NCBI GenBank assembly: GCA_023427985.1
Contig: JAEYZM010000024.1
Location: forward strand, 1 to 29,771
Length of the DNA stretch: 29,771 nt
Source of the DNA: Bacteroidota bacterium
GTDB taxonomy: Bacteria > Bacteroidota > Bacteroidia > Sphingobacteriales > Sphingobacteriaceae
Direction: 5' to 3'
Numbering within the stretch: position 1 is the stretch's first letter; every line of letters starts with the position of its first letter. The notes beneath the pieces were generated by a model, which saw nothing but the letters and a program-made list of their open reading frames with translations, was not told the DNA's origin and did not search any database. Below are positions 9,343 through 18,233 of this stretch, in pieces. Position numbers and translations under genes: made by a program.

Positions 9343-10068
9343 ATGTTACACAAGACACGTGGAATTGTACTGAAGTCAACTCCTTATTCTGAAAGCAGTC
9401 TTGTTGTACACATCTATACCGAATCCTTTGGGATGCAATCTTATTTATTACAAGGAGTACGAAAAAACAAATCGAAAATAAGACCCTCCATGTTGCAGAA
9501 TTTACAACTGCTCGACATGGTAGTATATCATAAAGAAAATTCAGGTCTTCAAAGAATTTCTGAACTAAAAGCGAATCCAGTTTTTCATAGTATAAGTATT
9601 GACATTGTTAAAACATCCCTTGGACTGTTTATATGTGAATTGCTTTACAATACACTCAAAGAGCAACAACAAGATGAACAGCTTTTCGAATTTGTGTATA
9701 ATTCAATTAAATTATTGGATCTGACCGAAGGTAATGTAGCAAATTTTCACCTTTGGTTTTTATTGAAATACAGTAAACATTTGGGATTCTTTCCGCATAA
9801 TAATTATACCGATCATACAAAATACTTCGACTTAAGAGAAGGTATTTATGTACCAAGCATGCCTACTCATCCACAATTTTTAGACGAATTTCACACACAA
9901 ATTTTATCCTATCTGCATTATAACTCTTGGGATGAATTAAAGGTTTTAAAATTAAGTCCAGAGCAACGTAAAAAAATGCTCCTAGAACTGTTGAATTATT
10001 ATTCAACTCACATAGAAAATTTTAAAAGTTTAAAATCACACCATATTCTCGAAGAAGTTTTATTATAA
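9343..10068 (+). CDS. recO: DNA repair protein RecO
   Basis: RecO acts in the RecFOR pathway, loading RecA on SSB-coated DNA. This 241-residue protein is a normal length. It begins MLHKTRGIVLKSTPYSESS and continues with the OB-fold portion (VHIYTESFGMQSYLLQGVRKNKSK), typical of Bacteroidota RecO, then a helical C-terminal domain (LFICELLYNTLKE, FLLKYSKHLGFFP, YFDLREG). The four cysteines that bind zinc in some RecO proteins are absent. The ATG is 2 nt past the porZ-like stop, so the pair is probably cotranscribed. Confidence 0.92.
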   Translation: MLHKTRGIVLKSTPYSESSLVVHIYTESFGMQSYLLQGVRKNKSKIRPSMLQNLQLLDMVVYHKENSGLQRISELKANPVFHSISIDIVKTSLGLFICELLYNTLKEQQQDEQLFEFVYNSIKLLDLTEGNVANFHLWFLLKYSKHLGFFPHNNYTDHTKYFDLREGIYVPSMPTHPQFLDEFHTQILSYLHYNSWDELKVLKLSPEQRKKMLLELLNYYSTHIENFKSLKSHHILEEVLL

Positions 10069-10105
10069 TATGAGTTAAATCATGTTTTGTGGCAAGCTCT
10101 TTGTG

Positions 10106-10113
10106 TATATTTG
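10106..10113 (+). promoter_or_regulatory. Possible -7 promoter box for a leaderless transcript
   Basis: TATATTTG matches the Bacteroidota -7 consensus TAnnTTTG. A TTTG lies at 10086-10089, with 16 nt between it and the box, slightly short for the -33 element. Transcription would begin near 10118-10122, at or beside the ATG of the next gene. No ribosome-binding sequence precedes that ATG. This is a motif match only. Confidence 0.4.
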
Positions 10114-10121
10114 CTATGTCA

Positions 10122-10490
10122 ATGAAACGATATTTTTCAATATTAATCATCCTAATTATTACAGTTGCAAGCTTGCACAAAACAATTGTTTTTGCTTACT
10201 ATGAAATAGACAAGGAATACATCATTGAAAATTTATGTGTTAATGCCGATGAACCAGAAATGGGTTGCGAAGGTAAATGTTACTTAATGAATAAAGCTAA
10301 TGACGACAAGGCTGTAGGCATCATAGTAGATTTATTAAAAAGCATCAAAGAGTTTAATGCCCAAATTTCCCATCAACTTGTACTTAACATTCCGTGTAAT
10401 TCAGAATCTATAATTAATATTGAGTTTCTCAAAAAATTAGAATTAGGTTATGCAATAAGCTTAATCAAACCGCCAATAAATAAATCTTAA
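10122..10490 (+). CDS. Small membrane-anchored protein with ENLCVN/CEGKCYL cysteine motif
   Basis: This 122-residue protein has one N-terminal hydrophobic segment (MKRYFSILIILIITVAS) and an exported domain: YEIDKEYIIENLCVN, then MGCEGKCYLMNKAN, then a weakly conserved tail. Three Cys lie close together (about C42, C53, C57), as in a recurring uncharacterised Bacteroidota family with an ENLC(V/E)N...C.GKCYL signature that I recall near metal-uptake or redox genes. I chose ATG 10122 (MKRYF) over ATG 10116 (MSMKRYF) or GTG 10089, because the latter would place a promoter-like box inside the gene. It precedes an MbnP-type lipoprotein by 57 nt. Copper or other metal binding is inferred from Cys content and neighbours only. 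Confidence 0.7.
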   Translation: MKRYFSILIILIITVASLHKTIVFAYYEIDKEYIIENLCVNADEPEMGCEGKCYLMNKANDDKAVGIIVDLLKSIKEFNAQISHQLVLNIPCNSESIINIEFLKKLELGYAISLIKPPINKS

Positions 10491-10547
10491 TCCCGTATTA
10501 AATGAGTTATTAAACTCAGATTAAGAAATTTATTAAACTTCAATAAA

Positions 10548-11393
10548 ATGAATACAATAATTAAAAATATATTGGCTATAAGCCTTATTGGGATTACTTT
10601 ATCTGCTTGTAAGAAAGAAGATCCGATTGAACAAAGCAGCACTATAGACCCAAATAGAAAAGGGAATTTAACTCTTGAATTTGACAACAGAGTAGGAAAT
10701 TTAAATCTAATTTTAGATTCACCATTTTATTCAAATTCTTTTGGTCAAACTTTCAGTATTTCAAAATTCAATTACTTTATCAGTAACATCGTCTTGATCA
10801 ATGAAAATGGAGAACGTTACACAATACCTCAAGATTCTTCTTATTTCTTGATACGTGAAAACATTTCGAGTAGTAGAGATATAAATTTGAAAGGCATTCC
10901 AGAAGGGAATTACGCTGGTATTGAATTTGTGATTGGAGTTGACAGTATGAGGAGTACTATGACTATGGACAAGAGAACAGGCTGTCTTGATCCAGGTGCT
11001 GAAGCATCAGATATGTATTGGACTTGGAATTCAGGATATATCTTTTTGAAGATGGAAGGAAAATATGATGATCCAACGGACACCATTAGCACTACATCGA
11101 ACTACTTTTATCATATTGGTGGTTTCGGAAATTTAAATTCACCAGCAATTAATAATATTAAAAAAATCACACTAAGTTTTGCTGAAGCGGGTAAAGCAGA
11201 AGTTCGTGCCGAGCATGGTACAGAAGGACCAAAAGTCCACCTTTATGTTGATGCTCTGAAAGTTTTGAACGGCCCGAGTAATGTGGATTTCAAAGTTTAT
11301 CCCGGAGTAATGCTTGCACCTTTCTCAGTAAATATTGCGAATAATTATTCCTATATGTTCAGTGTCGATCATGTTCATAATCACGAACATTAA
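10548..11393 (+). CDS. MbnP-family periplasmic/outer-membrane lipoprotein, probable copper binder
   Basis: This 281-residue lipoprotein has a signal peptide with lipobox LSAC (Cys21) followed by KKEDP. The body matches the MbnP family, named for a methanobactin-operon protein: an N-terminal beta strand (GNLTLEFDNRVGNLNL), FSISKFNYFISNIVLINENG, a GxEFVIGVDS stretch, then MYWTWNSGYIFLKMEG with paired Trp residues. MbnP proteins bind copper through His and a modified Trp and usually partner a MauG-like peroxidase, which is absent here. The C-terminus ends in a His-rich string (VDHVHNHEH), consistent with metal binding. It lies between the small Cys-motif protein and an outer-membrane-type protein. 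Confidence 0.82.
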   Translation: MNTIIKNILAISLIGITLSACKKEDPIEQSSTIDPNRKGNLTLEFDNRVGNLNLILDSPFYSNSFGQTFSISKFNYFISNIVLINENGERYTIPQDSSYFLIRENISSSRDINLKGIPEGNYAGIEFVIGVDSMRSTMTMDKRTGCLDPGAEASDMYWTWNSGYIFLKMEGKYDDPTDTISTTSNYFYHIGGFGNLNSPAINNIKKITLSFAEAGKAEVRAEHGTEGPKVHLYVDALKVLNGPSNVDFKVYPGVMLAPFSVNIANNYSYMFSVDHVHNHEH

Positions 11394-11416
11394 TATATCT
11401 ACATAAAATTTCATGT

Positions 11417-12340
11417 ATGAAAAACTACATTTCATACCTATTAATTCTTTTCATATTACTTTCAGCGAGTACACAAGTGCTCGCTGGATGTGATATGTGT
11501 AGTTTATATTTAGGTATGCACCCGAACCAAACAAAAAATAGCATCGGCCTTAGATATAGATGGAGTGAATATTCTGGAGTCAATGGTCACAGCCATCATG
11601 TTTCACATACCAATACAAATTCCTATACACAAAGACGAGTTTTTCAAACCGCAGAACTTTGGGGACAATGGATGCCAAGTCATCGTATACAGATTTTATT
11701 TGTTGTTCCATATTCAATGAATAGCGTTGAAAACGAACGTAATCATCAAGTCATAGATGTTTATAATAATCTTGGCGATGCTCAAGCAATTGTAAGGTAT
11801 TTGGTTTACCGATCATCTGATGAAAATAAATACCAACAACAATTCAATGCAGGTATTGGAATTAAAACACCAACAGGTCAATACAAGGAATTCTCAAGAG
11901 AAAATTACCTAGATCCGCACATTCAAAATGGAACAGGTTCTTGGGATGTATTACTTACATCATCCTATTTATTAAAATCAGATCGTTTGGGTTTTAATCA
12001 AGAGATAAATTATAAAATCAACACCGAAAATAATTTAAAATTCAAATTCGCTAATAGATTTTCATCGGCAAGTACCGTGTTTTATTCCTTCAAAAAATCA
12101 TCATTCAGTTTCATCCCACAAGTCACATTTTTAATTGAACATGCGGGCTACGATATTGATCAGGGACTAAGTATGTATGTTACAAATGGAACAGCAATAT
12201 ATGGACAAATGGGATGTGATCTTTATATTCAAAAGTTTGGCTTTAATTGCGGAATCGCAAAACCTATGATGGAAGAATTAAGAGATAAAAGTGCAACAAA
12301 TTCATTAAGATTAAATTTTGGACTGAATTATTTGCTATAA
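11417..12340 (+). CDS. Exported outer-membrane-type protein with CDMC motif
   Basis: This 307-residue protein has a signal peptide (about 1-24) ending ...VLAG, directly followed by C25-D-M-C28 and SLYLGMHPNQTKNSIGLRYRW. A His-rich loop (GHSHHVSH) follows. The remainder alternates hydrophobic and polar residues in strand-length pieces, ending LRLNFGLNYLL, as expected for a beta-barrel of the transporter-like type found near MbnP genes. The C-x-x-C pair and His cluster right after the signal peptide suggest a metal or redox site at the periplasmic entrance. ATG at 11417; the gap to the MbnP gene is 23 nt, so one transcript is likely. A terminator follows at once. Confidence 0.7.
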   Translation: MKNYISYLLILFILLSASTQVLAGCDMCSLYLGMHPNQTKNSIGLRYRWSEYSGVNGHSHHVSHTNTNSYTQRRVFQTAELWGQWMPSHRIQILFVVPYSMNSVENERNHQVIDVYNNLGDAQAIVRYLVYRSSDENKYQQQFNAGIGIKTPTGQYKEFSRENYLDPHIQNGTGSWDVLLTSSYLLKSDRLGFNQEINYKINTENNLKFKFANRFSSASTVFYSFKKSSFSFIPQVTFLIEHAGYDIDQGLSMYVTNGTAIYGQMGCDLYIQKFGFNCGIAKPMMEELRDKSATNSLRLNFGLNYLL

Positions 12341-12343
12341 AAA

Positions 12344-12371
12344 AATAAGCCCCAAGATTTTGGGGCTTATT
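12344..12371. terminator. Bidirectional Rho-independent terminator
   Basis: A 12-bp perfect stem (AATAAGCCCCAA / TTGGGGCTTATT) with loop GATT lies between convergent genes ending at 12340 (+) and 12376 (-). A-rich and T-rich flanks allow it to work in both directions. Confidence 0.9.
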
Positions 12372-12375
12372 CAAT

Positions 12376-13338
12376 TTATTTCTTTAATCCAATTTCTCTC
12401 AATCGCTCATCCAAATATTGCCCCGCTGTATAATCTTCGTAAGCCTTAGGATGATTTGCATCAATGCATGAATTCAAACAAGCTAAACTCATCTCAGATT
12501 TCGGATGTAAAAAGAATGGAACAGAATATCTTGATGTTCCCATTAATTCTCTCGGCGGATTAACTACTCTATGTGTAGTAGATTTTAATTTATTATTGGT
12601 TAAACGTTGCAACATGTCCCCTACGTTTACAACTATATCATCCACATGAGCTTTCACCGGGAACCATGTTCCCTCTCTCGTTAATAGTTCTAGTCCATCT
12701 GCACTTGCCCCAATTAACAAGGTAATTAGATTGATGTCTTCATGCGCTCCAGCACGTACTGCATCTGGCGATAATGCATCGGGATTATCTATCGGGAAAT
12801 AATGAATAGCACGTAAAATACTGTTACCATTCTTAATTTTTGCATCGAAATAATTTTCTTCTAATCCCAAGTAAACCGCAATTGCTCTTAATATATGAGT
12901 GCCCGCATATTCTAATTTTTTATATACCTCTTTAGTGACTTCGTTAAATCGAGGCAACTCATCAACCAAAATATTATCTGGATATTCGTCTTTCGGAAGT
13001 ACCTCTCCTTCCACATACTGACCAACTTGCCAAAATTCTTTCAAATCTGGTGTAGTAGAATCCTTCGCCTTCTCTCTTCCCTTGCTCGTATATCCACGCT
13101 GACCAGCGAGTTCAATAATTTCATACTTCTTTTTTGTCTCTTCCGATAAGTCGAACAAACGCTTTACCTCAGCATATAATTCGTTCATCAATTCCTTACT
13201 CATGCCATGATTTGCAATCGTGACAAATCCAGTTTCGTTAAAGGCTTTACCAATACCTTCAGAAAAGGCTTTCTTTTGATCTGATGTTCCAGAAATGTAA
13301 TCGTTTAAATCTAAACGCGGTATATTGATGCTTCCCAT
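12376..13338 (-). CDS. 2-oxoglutarate/Fe(II)-dependent dioxygenase, isopenicillin-N-synthase-like
   Basis: This is a 320-residue soluble non-heme iron oxygenase. The N-terminal DIOX_N part contains FNETGFVTIANHGMS (about 33-47). The C-terminal double-stranded beta-helix carries the iron triad H199-x-D201 (AGAHEDINLITLL) and H256 (THRVVNP), and the 2-oxoglutarate-binding R270-Y-S272 (TSRYSVPFFLHP). All key residues are present, so it should be active; the substrate is unknown. An in-frame ATG 33 nt upstream exists, but the ATG at 13336-13338 (MGSINIPRLDL) fits the family N-terminus and leaves a 4-nt gap after the YfhO-like stop. It is last of a three-gene minus-strand run ending at the terminator. 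Confidence 0.88.
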   Translation of the reverse strand: MGSINIPRLDLNDYISGTSDQKKAFSEGIGKAFNETGFVTIANHGMSKELMNELYAEVKRLFDLSEETKKKYEIIELAGQRGYTSKGREKAKDSTTPDLKEFWQVGQYVEGEVLPKDEYPDNILVDELPRFNEVTKEVYKKLEYAGTHILRAIAVYLGLEENYFDAKIKNGNSILRAIHYFPIDNPDALSPDAVRAGAHEDINLITLLIGASADGLELLTREGTWFPVKAHVDDIVVNVGDMLQRLTNNKLKSTTHRVVNPPRELMGTSRYSVPFFLHPKSEMSLACLNSCIDANHPKAYEDYTAGQYLDERLREIGLKK

Positions 13339-13342
13339 AATT

Positions 13343-15370
13343 TCAAATTTTTCGCAAATTAATAAATTCAATACAAAGTATGTATACTAAAAGTGTAATA
13401 AATACTAATAAATGCGAGTAAAGCAGCGTATATACTATTGGATTATTATACTCCCATGAAATACGATTTTCACCAGCAGGGACTTTGATACTTAAATGTG
13501 AAATATTTTTTACTGTAGGGATATTATTTTCTCCGTTGATGCGTACAAGCCAACCTGGATAAGGGTTTTGAGCAATATTAAAATATTTTTCTCTATCAAA
13601 ATTAGTTTTAAAAACAAATGCCGATGTATTGAATTCTATTAACTCTATTGCTTCCACATTGCCTTTAATTTGATTAATAGAATCTGTGGCATAATACCAG
13701 TAATTCGACCAAATGCTATCTCGCAAAGGATTATCTGAAAGTGTATTAAAGCTTTTAAGAACGAATGGATTATAACCATCTACCGCAATTTGGCCGTAAT
13801 AACAATTCATATTCCAATTCAATGGCCATCGATATTCATATCGTTGATCTATACATTCTTTTAATTGAATTAATTCAGGTTTGTTTAATTCTAGATCTTT
13901 ATTCCTAATTAGTTGATCTACATTTTCAGTTTTAACATTTACTACCATACTCGCAAATGCATTTAACTGAATGGAGACAAACATGTCTATTGCAATAAAA
14001 GCAAGCAACATTATTTTTTTTGAAGCGATGAATTTATGTGCTAATAAGAAGGATATTATTAAAACTACATGTATGCTTAATTGAAAAAGAATATGCTGGT
14101 TAAAACTATATGCTTCTAAAATTTTATGTAATTCTTTATAATTTAATACCTCAATGAATTCAAATTGATTTTTATAATAAAGTAATATTCCAATTGCTAC
14201 TATAACAAAACCAATTAATGCATATCGAAGATTATTTATATTCAAATAATTAAGATTTCTTCCGATTAACAACAAAAATGCACTCAAGAAAAACAGTCGG
14301 AACAAAGATGGAAATCTGAATAAATTAAACCCTGGAAGATATTCGTATAACCAAGCGCGGATAGAAGTTTCAGCCCCAAATGAAATGAGTAAAAAGAGAA
14401 TAGAAGTAGCTATCAGCACAACATCGACCTTCGTTAATTTTCTGAATAAACCAAGAAATAAAATTGGTATAGAAAAAATCCCAATGTAGGCGTTTGCCAT
14501 GGATAAATCTGTTTGAAAAAAATCGGGATTCTTAAAAGTGCTGAATGGGAAAATCAATGAAATCAGACTATTGAAACTAAATGGATGTTGCAAGGCTTTC
14601 TCCAAACTTATCCCCCCGCCTCTACTAAAATAATCGGCACTACTTACAACAGAATAAATTATTGGACTTGAAATTAAAAGTATTCCGACAAGTATTATTA
14701 GCCTTGATTTTATAAAATCAATTTTTTGCTTATTGAAAATAAAAAGTTGGATTTGATCTATGCTCAAAATATAAATCAGCACGATTAGGTATGCGGGATA
14801 AGAACTGCTTATAAATAGGTAAAAGACTAATATAAATTTTGCAAAAACTAACCGGATTAATTTTACTCTTAAGTCGATATAATAATACAATATCCAAGGC
14901 AAGAACACTCCTGCATAAATCCAAGTGATGTGTTGGGCATTACCGACAAAAAATCCAGAAGCAACATAACATATTGCAATGCACAATGCTGGTATTTTTT
15001 CGATATTAAATTTCGATGCAAGTTTAAAAAATCCAATTGCTGCAAAACATAATGCAAGCACAATTTCAAATTCAATTACGCGCATACTGTATCCCGAAAT
15101 TAATGAGATGACCCATGTGGGATAAAACCAGAATCCACTTTGTGGGTCGGCAAATGTTGGATAACCACCTAATTGAAAAGGATTCCAAATGGGTATATTC
15201 CCATTATTCAGTGCCTTTGAAAGAAAGAATCGCCAAGGTAGATATTGTTCCGACATATCCCATTTCATACTGTAGCCATTTAGCCACAAAAAATGATATG
15301 CGACAATTACAAAAAAAATTAGGACTAAACTATAAGAATAGTTTTTAAAGATCTTCTTCAATAGGCTCAT
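13343..15370 (-). CDS. YfhO-like polytopic membrane protein
   Basis: This 675-residue inner-membrane protein has about 12 hydrophobic segments. The N-terminal part carries the YfhO-type pattern after the first helix: MKWDMSEQYLPWR, GNIPIWNPFQLGGYPTFADP and GFWFYPTW. These are the acidic and aromatic loop residues shared with GT-C-fold glycosyltransferases. The C-terminal ~180 residues form a non-membrane domain followed by a last helix (LLYSHLLVFITLLVYILCIEF). Relatives glycosylate surface polymers using lipid-linked sugars; the acceptor here is unknown. The start (ATG 15368-15370) lies inside the end of the AsmA-like gene (26-nt overlap), so translation is probably coupled. Confidence 0.82.
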   Translation of the reverse strand: MSLLKKIFKNYSYSLVLIFFVIVAYHFLWLNGYSMKWDMSEQYLPWRFFLSKALNNGNIPIWNPFQLGGYPTFADPQSGFWFYPTWVISLISGYSMRVIEFEIVLALCFAAIGFFKLASKFNIEKIPALCIAICYVASGFFVGNAQHITWIYAGVFLPWILYYYIDLRVKLIRLVFAKFILVFYLFISSSYPAYLIVLIYILSIDQIQLFIFNKQKIDFIKSRLIILVGILLISSPIIYSVVSSADYFSRGGGISLEKALQHPFSFNSLISLIFPFSTFKNPDFFQTDLSMANAYIGIFSIPILFLGLFRKLTKVDVVLIATSILFLLISFGAETSIRAWLYEYLPGFNLFRFPSLFRLFFLSAFLLLIGRNLNYLNINNLRYALIGFVIVAIGILLYYKNQFEFIEVLNYKELHKILEAYSFNQHILFQLSIHVVLIISFLLAHKFIASKKIMLLAFIAIDMFVSIQLNAFASMVVNVKTENVDQLIRNKDLELNKPELIQLKECIDQRYEYRWPLNWNMNCYYGQIAVDGYNPFVLKSFNTLSDNPLRDSIWSNYWYYATDSINQIKGNVEAIELIEFNTSAFVFKTNFDREKYFNIAQNPYPGWLVRINGENNIPTVKNISHLSIKVPAGENRISWEYNNPIVYTLLYSHLLVFITLLVYILCIEFINLRKI

Positions 15371-17969
15371 TGAGCTTTTGTTTTAGTTTCTCTAATTTAG
15401 ACTTTTTATTTTTAGTATTTAGCGTATCTGTTTTAGTATTCGGATTTTTATTTTGGTTAGGAATATCTCTTTCCCATTCTGCTGCACCTTCATTCAATTG
15501 TTCTCGAAATTCTTTATCTTTTTTAAACCAATTTCCAAATTCCTCTTTCAAAATTTGCTTTACTTCTTGTCGTTCTTGCTTCAAATCTTCTGCAATTTTC
15601 TTCTTGATCATTTGCTTATCGAGTGAAAATTTAGGATTTGCCGCGTCGCCATACATCCGAATAAATAAAGTAGTCTTTCCAGAACCATCGTCCTCAATCT
15701 CACCAAATTCAGATTGCTGTAGCTTAGTTGATTTCTTTTTACTCAACTCCGATAATAATATTTTCAAATGATAATCAATCTGATTGTTAAATTGATGAGA
15801 ACCCGATAAATTCAAATTCAATGCATTGGATTTTATTTCCATATCTGGAATATAAATGGTAGAATTCTTTATGCTGATATTGTTTTCTAATCTAGAAAAT
15901 CTCAAATTTTTTAAATCATTTACATCGATGTATTTCGATAAGGCCAACATGGGTGCGAAATTATTTAATTCACCATTTTCGATTACTAATGGACCATCTG
16001 CCGTAAATAAATTTGGATTCGATTTTAAATTTTCATCCCATACAATCCCGACCAATAGCTCTGTACTCAACTGCCCATTTATATTTTTATCGGTAATAAT
16101 ATTTAATCCAAAATTATTAAACTCTTTAAAGACATTTGAAATATTCACCTTTTGCATATTGAGTTTAATTTTCATTGGCATTGCAATAGGATTTCGCGTA
16201 TCGAAATGAATACTAGAAAACACCAAGCCTCCTTGCGATTGAAATGAAAGATAGTCGGCAATCAATAATTGATTATCAATAGAAATTTTTCCTTCTATGT
16301 TGTAGGCATTGAATAAATCGAAGCTTAACTGCTTTGCATTAAGCAGTAAATTTGCTCTTAATTTTGGACTTAATTTAAACTTATAAACCTCCCCTTCATT
16401 AACTTTCGACGAGGACAATAATTGTCTTAAATTAATTTTATTTGATTTAACTGTTGCATCAATTACTAATTCTTGATTATTATCTAATAAATATGCAAAG
16501 ACATTTCTGAAATATCCATTTAATTGCAGATCACTTTCACCTAATAAAAAAGACAATTGATTTATCTTTAAATCGTATTTCTGAAAACTTAGATTAGCAT
16601 TCAAATTTTGAAAAGCTAATTCGTAATTCTTAGCTAATGCGTTTAAGTGTATTATTTTTATTTGTCCAGACGCATTTAAGTTCTTTGAATTCTTTGCCGA
16701 TTTCATATCGGACAATTTCCCTTCAATAGCAATATCTAAATCAATATTACCCGCAGTTATATTTAAATTTTTGATTGGGAATAATTTAGTAAGCTCTACC
16801 AAATCCTGTTTTGTTCTTAAACTTAAATTTAAATATGGATTGATTAGATTTTCAATTCGGATAGTAGAAGCAAATGCTTCATTATTATATAAACCACTAA
16901 TGTTCGAAATTGTTAATACATCGTCATGAATTGAAGCACTTGAATTATTCGTATAATTAATTTTAGCGTTTACATTCATCAACTTTATATTTTTGAATTC
17001 GGGATTATTAATTACGATGGATGAATTTTGTATGCCCGCATTAATGGCAATCAATGGCGATTTATTTTTATTCAATGATCCTTTAATAATTGCATTTAGA
17101 TAAAAACTACCATCACTGCTATAGTCCTTTGATTTTTGGTAAAATTCTTTCGGAAGAATACTTAGAAACGATTGAATGTTCAAATCCTTTCCATCGACAT
17201 TCAAATCAATCTCTTCATTTTTTAAATTGATGAATCCATTCAACAAAAGATTCATTCGCTCTAAATTTACAGAAGTGTTTTGAAAGGTATAAGTATTCTC
17301 AATTAAGTTAACGCTGAATTCAGAATTAATTTTTAGATGTTTATCTTTTAAATAAGAGATTTTATTTAATAACATCGATTTGATATGAAAATCCGATTTG
17401 AGTTTTAATTGAAATACATCTTTACTAAAATCGGCACCTGCAGAAATATCGTCTATATCAAAAACCAAAAACTGATTACTCTGCTCGTCGAAATGTTTTA
17501 CAATACTATTTTGAATTATAATTTCATTGAATTGCAGTTTAAATGAACTGTTCGTTTTCTCGTTCGACTTTTTGAAAATTTCAAAATTGTGCTGACCTTG
17601 TTTGTTGTATTTAGAATACCAAAGTGCATCTTTAATGAATAATTTTTTTACAATGTACTTCTTCTGATAAATGTCCCAAATATTAAAAAGCATAGAAATT
17701 TCGGATGCTTCCAAGAGCAAATCTTCAGAACTTGAATCAGAGCTACTTAACTTTACATTTGGAAACTGTAAAGCTATATGAGGAAAGTGCTCCCAAAAAT
17801 TTAATTTTATTTCACCTACTTGAATTGGTGTATTCAAGCTTTTGTTCAGTTCCTTTACGGCTGCCTGTTTTATCTCCGATTCAAAATACCATACCAACAA
17901 AAGCCCCTGAATAACAAAGACTAAAGCCAAAATAAGGGACCATAGTCCAATTCTTTTAAGCAGTTTCAT
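15345..17969 (-). CDS. AsmA-family protein (large periplasmic beta-rich protein)
   Basis: This 874-residue protein has one N-terminal membrane helix (about 8-27: GLWSLILALVFVIQGLLLVW) followed by a typical AsmA start: AVKELNKSLNTPIQVGEIKL, then NFWEHFPHIALQFPNVKL. A long beta-rich region is consistent with the lipid-groove fold of AsmA/TamB/VPS13-type bridges, and an AsmA_2-like C-terminal portion contains DGPLVIENGELNNFAPM. The tail is highly charged (KKDKEFREQLNEGAAEWER...). The family acts in outer-membrane phospholipid transport and biogenesis. The ATG at 17967-17969 is preferred over an upstream TTG. It heads the operon AsmA-YfhO-oxygenase, and a -7-like box lies 28 nt upstream. Confidence 0.85.
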   Translation of the reverse strand: MKLLKRIGLWSLILALVFVIQGLLLVWYFESEIKQAAVKELNKSLNTPIQVGEIKLNFWEHFPHIALQFPNVKLSSSDSSSEDLLLEASEISMLFNIWDIYQKKYIVKKLFIKDALWYSKYNKQGQHNFEIFKKSNEKTNSSFKLQFNEIIIQNSIVKHFDEQSNQFLVFDIDDISAGADFSKDVFQLKLKSDFHIKSMLLNKISYLKDKHLKINSEFSVNLIENTYTFQNTSVNLERMNLLLNGFINLKNEEIDLNVDGKDLNIQSFLSILPKEFYQKSKDYSSDGSFYLNAIIKGSLNKNKSPLIAINAGIQNSSIVINNPEFKNIKLMNVNAKINYTNNSSASIHDDVLTISNISGLYNNEAFASTIRIENLINPYLNLSLRTKQDLVELTKLFPIKNLNITAGNIDLDIAIEGKLSDMKSAKNSKNLNASGQIKIIHLNALAKNYELAFQNLNANLSFQKYDLKINQLSFLLGESDLQLNGYFRNVFAYLLDNNQELVIDATVKSNKINLRQLLSSSKVNEGEVYKFKLSPKLRANLLLNAKQLSFDLFNAYNIEGKISIDNQLLIADYLSFQSQGGLVFSSIHFDTRNPIAMPMKIKLNMQKVNISNVFKEFNNFGLNIITDKNINGQLSTELLVGIVWDENLKSNPNLFTADGPLVIENGELNNFAPMLALSKYIDVNDLKNLRFSRLENNISIKNSTIYIPDMEIKSNALNLNLSGSHQFNNQIDYHLKILLSELSKKKSTKLQQSEFGEIEDDGSGKTTLFIRMYGDAANPKFSLDKQMIKKKIAEDLKQERQEVKQILKEEFGNWFKKDKEFREQLNEGAAEWERDIPNQNKNPNTKTDTLNTKNKKSKLEKLKQKLNEPIEEDL

Positions 17970-17996
17970 TCTTGCTAAAACGTATAATTTCCGATT

Positions 17997-18004
17997 CAAA
18001 CATA
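17997..18004 (-). promoter_or_regulatory. -7-like promoter box for the AsmA-YfhO-oxygenase run
   Basis: On the minus strand the octamer reads TATGTTTG, a match to TAnnTTTG, 28 nt before the AsmA-like ATG. I see no clear TTG/TTTG at the -33 position, so it is a modest match. Confidence 0.4.
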
Positions 18005-18032
18005 TAGTAAATTATATTTTTTTGAGATTTTT

Positions 18033-18063
18033 TTTGGAAAAATTAAAAGAGAGTCTATATTTG
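18033..18063 (+). promoter_or_regulatory. Bacteroidota-type promoter of the tRNA locus
   Basis: TTTG at 18033-18036 and TATATTTG at 18056-18063 are separated by 19 nt, matching the Bacteroidota sigma-A consensus TTTG-N19-TAnnTTTG. Transcription would begin about 18070 and pass through both tRNA-like copies before the intact tRNA-Val. Confidence 0.7.
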
Positions 18064-18094
18064 CAGTCCCAAACGCAAGGAAGGGATCCAAAAT

Positions 18095-18163
18095 GGAGGC
18101 TTAGCTCAGCTGGTTCAGAGCATCCCGATTACATCGGGAGGGTCACGAATCGAAGAAGCAAAT
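18095..18163 (+). pseudogene. tRNA-Val-like copy 1 (5' half intact, altered anticodon arm, decayed 3' half)
   Basis: The first ~26 nt (GGAGGCTTAGCTCAGCTGG and TTCAGAGC) are identical to the tRNA-Val at 18234. The anticodon arm is replaced by TCCCGATTACATCGGGA: a fully paired stem around loop ATTACAT, which still reads TAC at anticodon positions. GGGTCAC follows as in the tRNA, but the T-arm and 3' acceptor strand are replaced by GAATCGAAGAAGCAAAT, which cannot pair with GGAGGCT. It therefore cannot fold as a tRNA. It lies between the promoter and the real tRNA, so it is presumably transcribed. Confidence 0.8.
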
Positions 18164-18233
18164 GGAGGCTTAGCTCAGCTGGTTCAGAGCATCCCGATTA
18201 TATCGGGAGGGTCACGAATCGAAGAAGCAAAAT
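18164..18233 (+). pseudogene. tRNA-Val-like copy 2 (tandem duplicate of copy 1)
   Basis: This copy is nearly identical to copy 1 and lies 69 nt downstream. There is one substitution in the anticodon loop (ATTATAT, so TAT at the anticodon positions) and one extra A before the next unit. The stem TCCCG/CGGGA is unchanged and the same broken 3' half is present. That both copies share the same decay shows the duplication happened after the 3' half was lost. Confidence 0.8.

Noticed and set aside
15370..16209. Plus-strand frames of 117-133 codons
   Set aside because: They are shadows of the AsmA-like gene; its protein has family-typical sequence and theirs does not.
18095..18233. Two additional functional tRNAs (Val UAC and Ile UAU)
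   Set aside because: The 3' acceptor strand and T-arm do not pair with the 5' half, so no cloverleaf can form.
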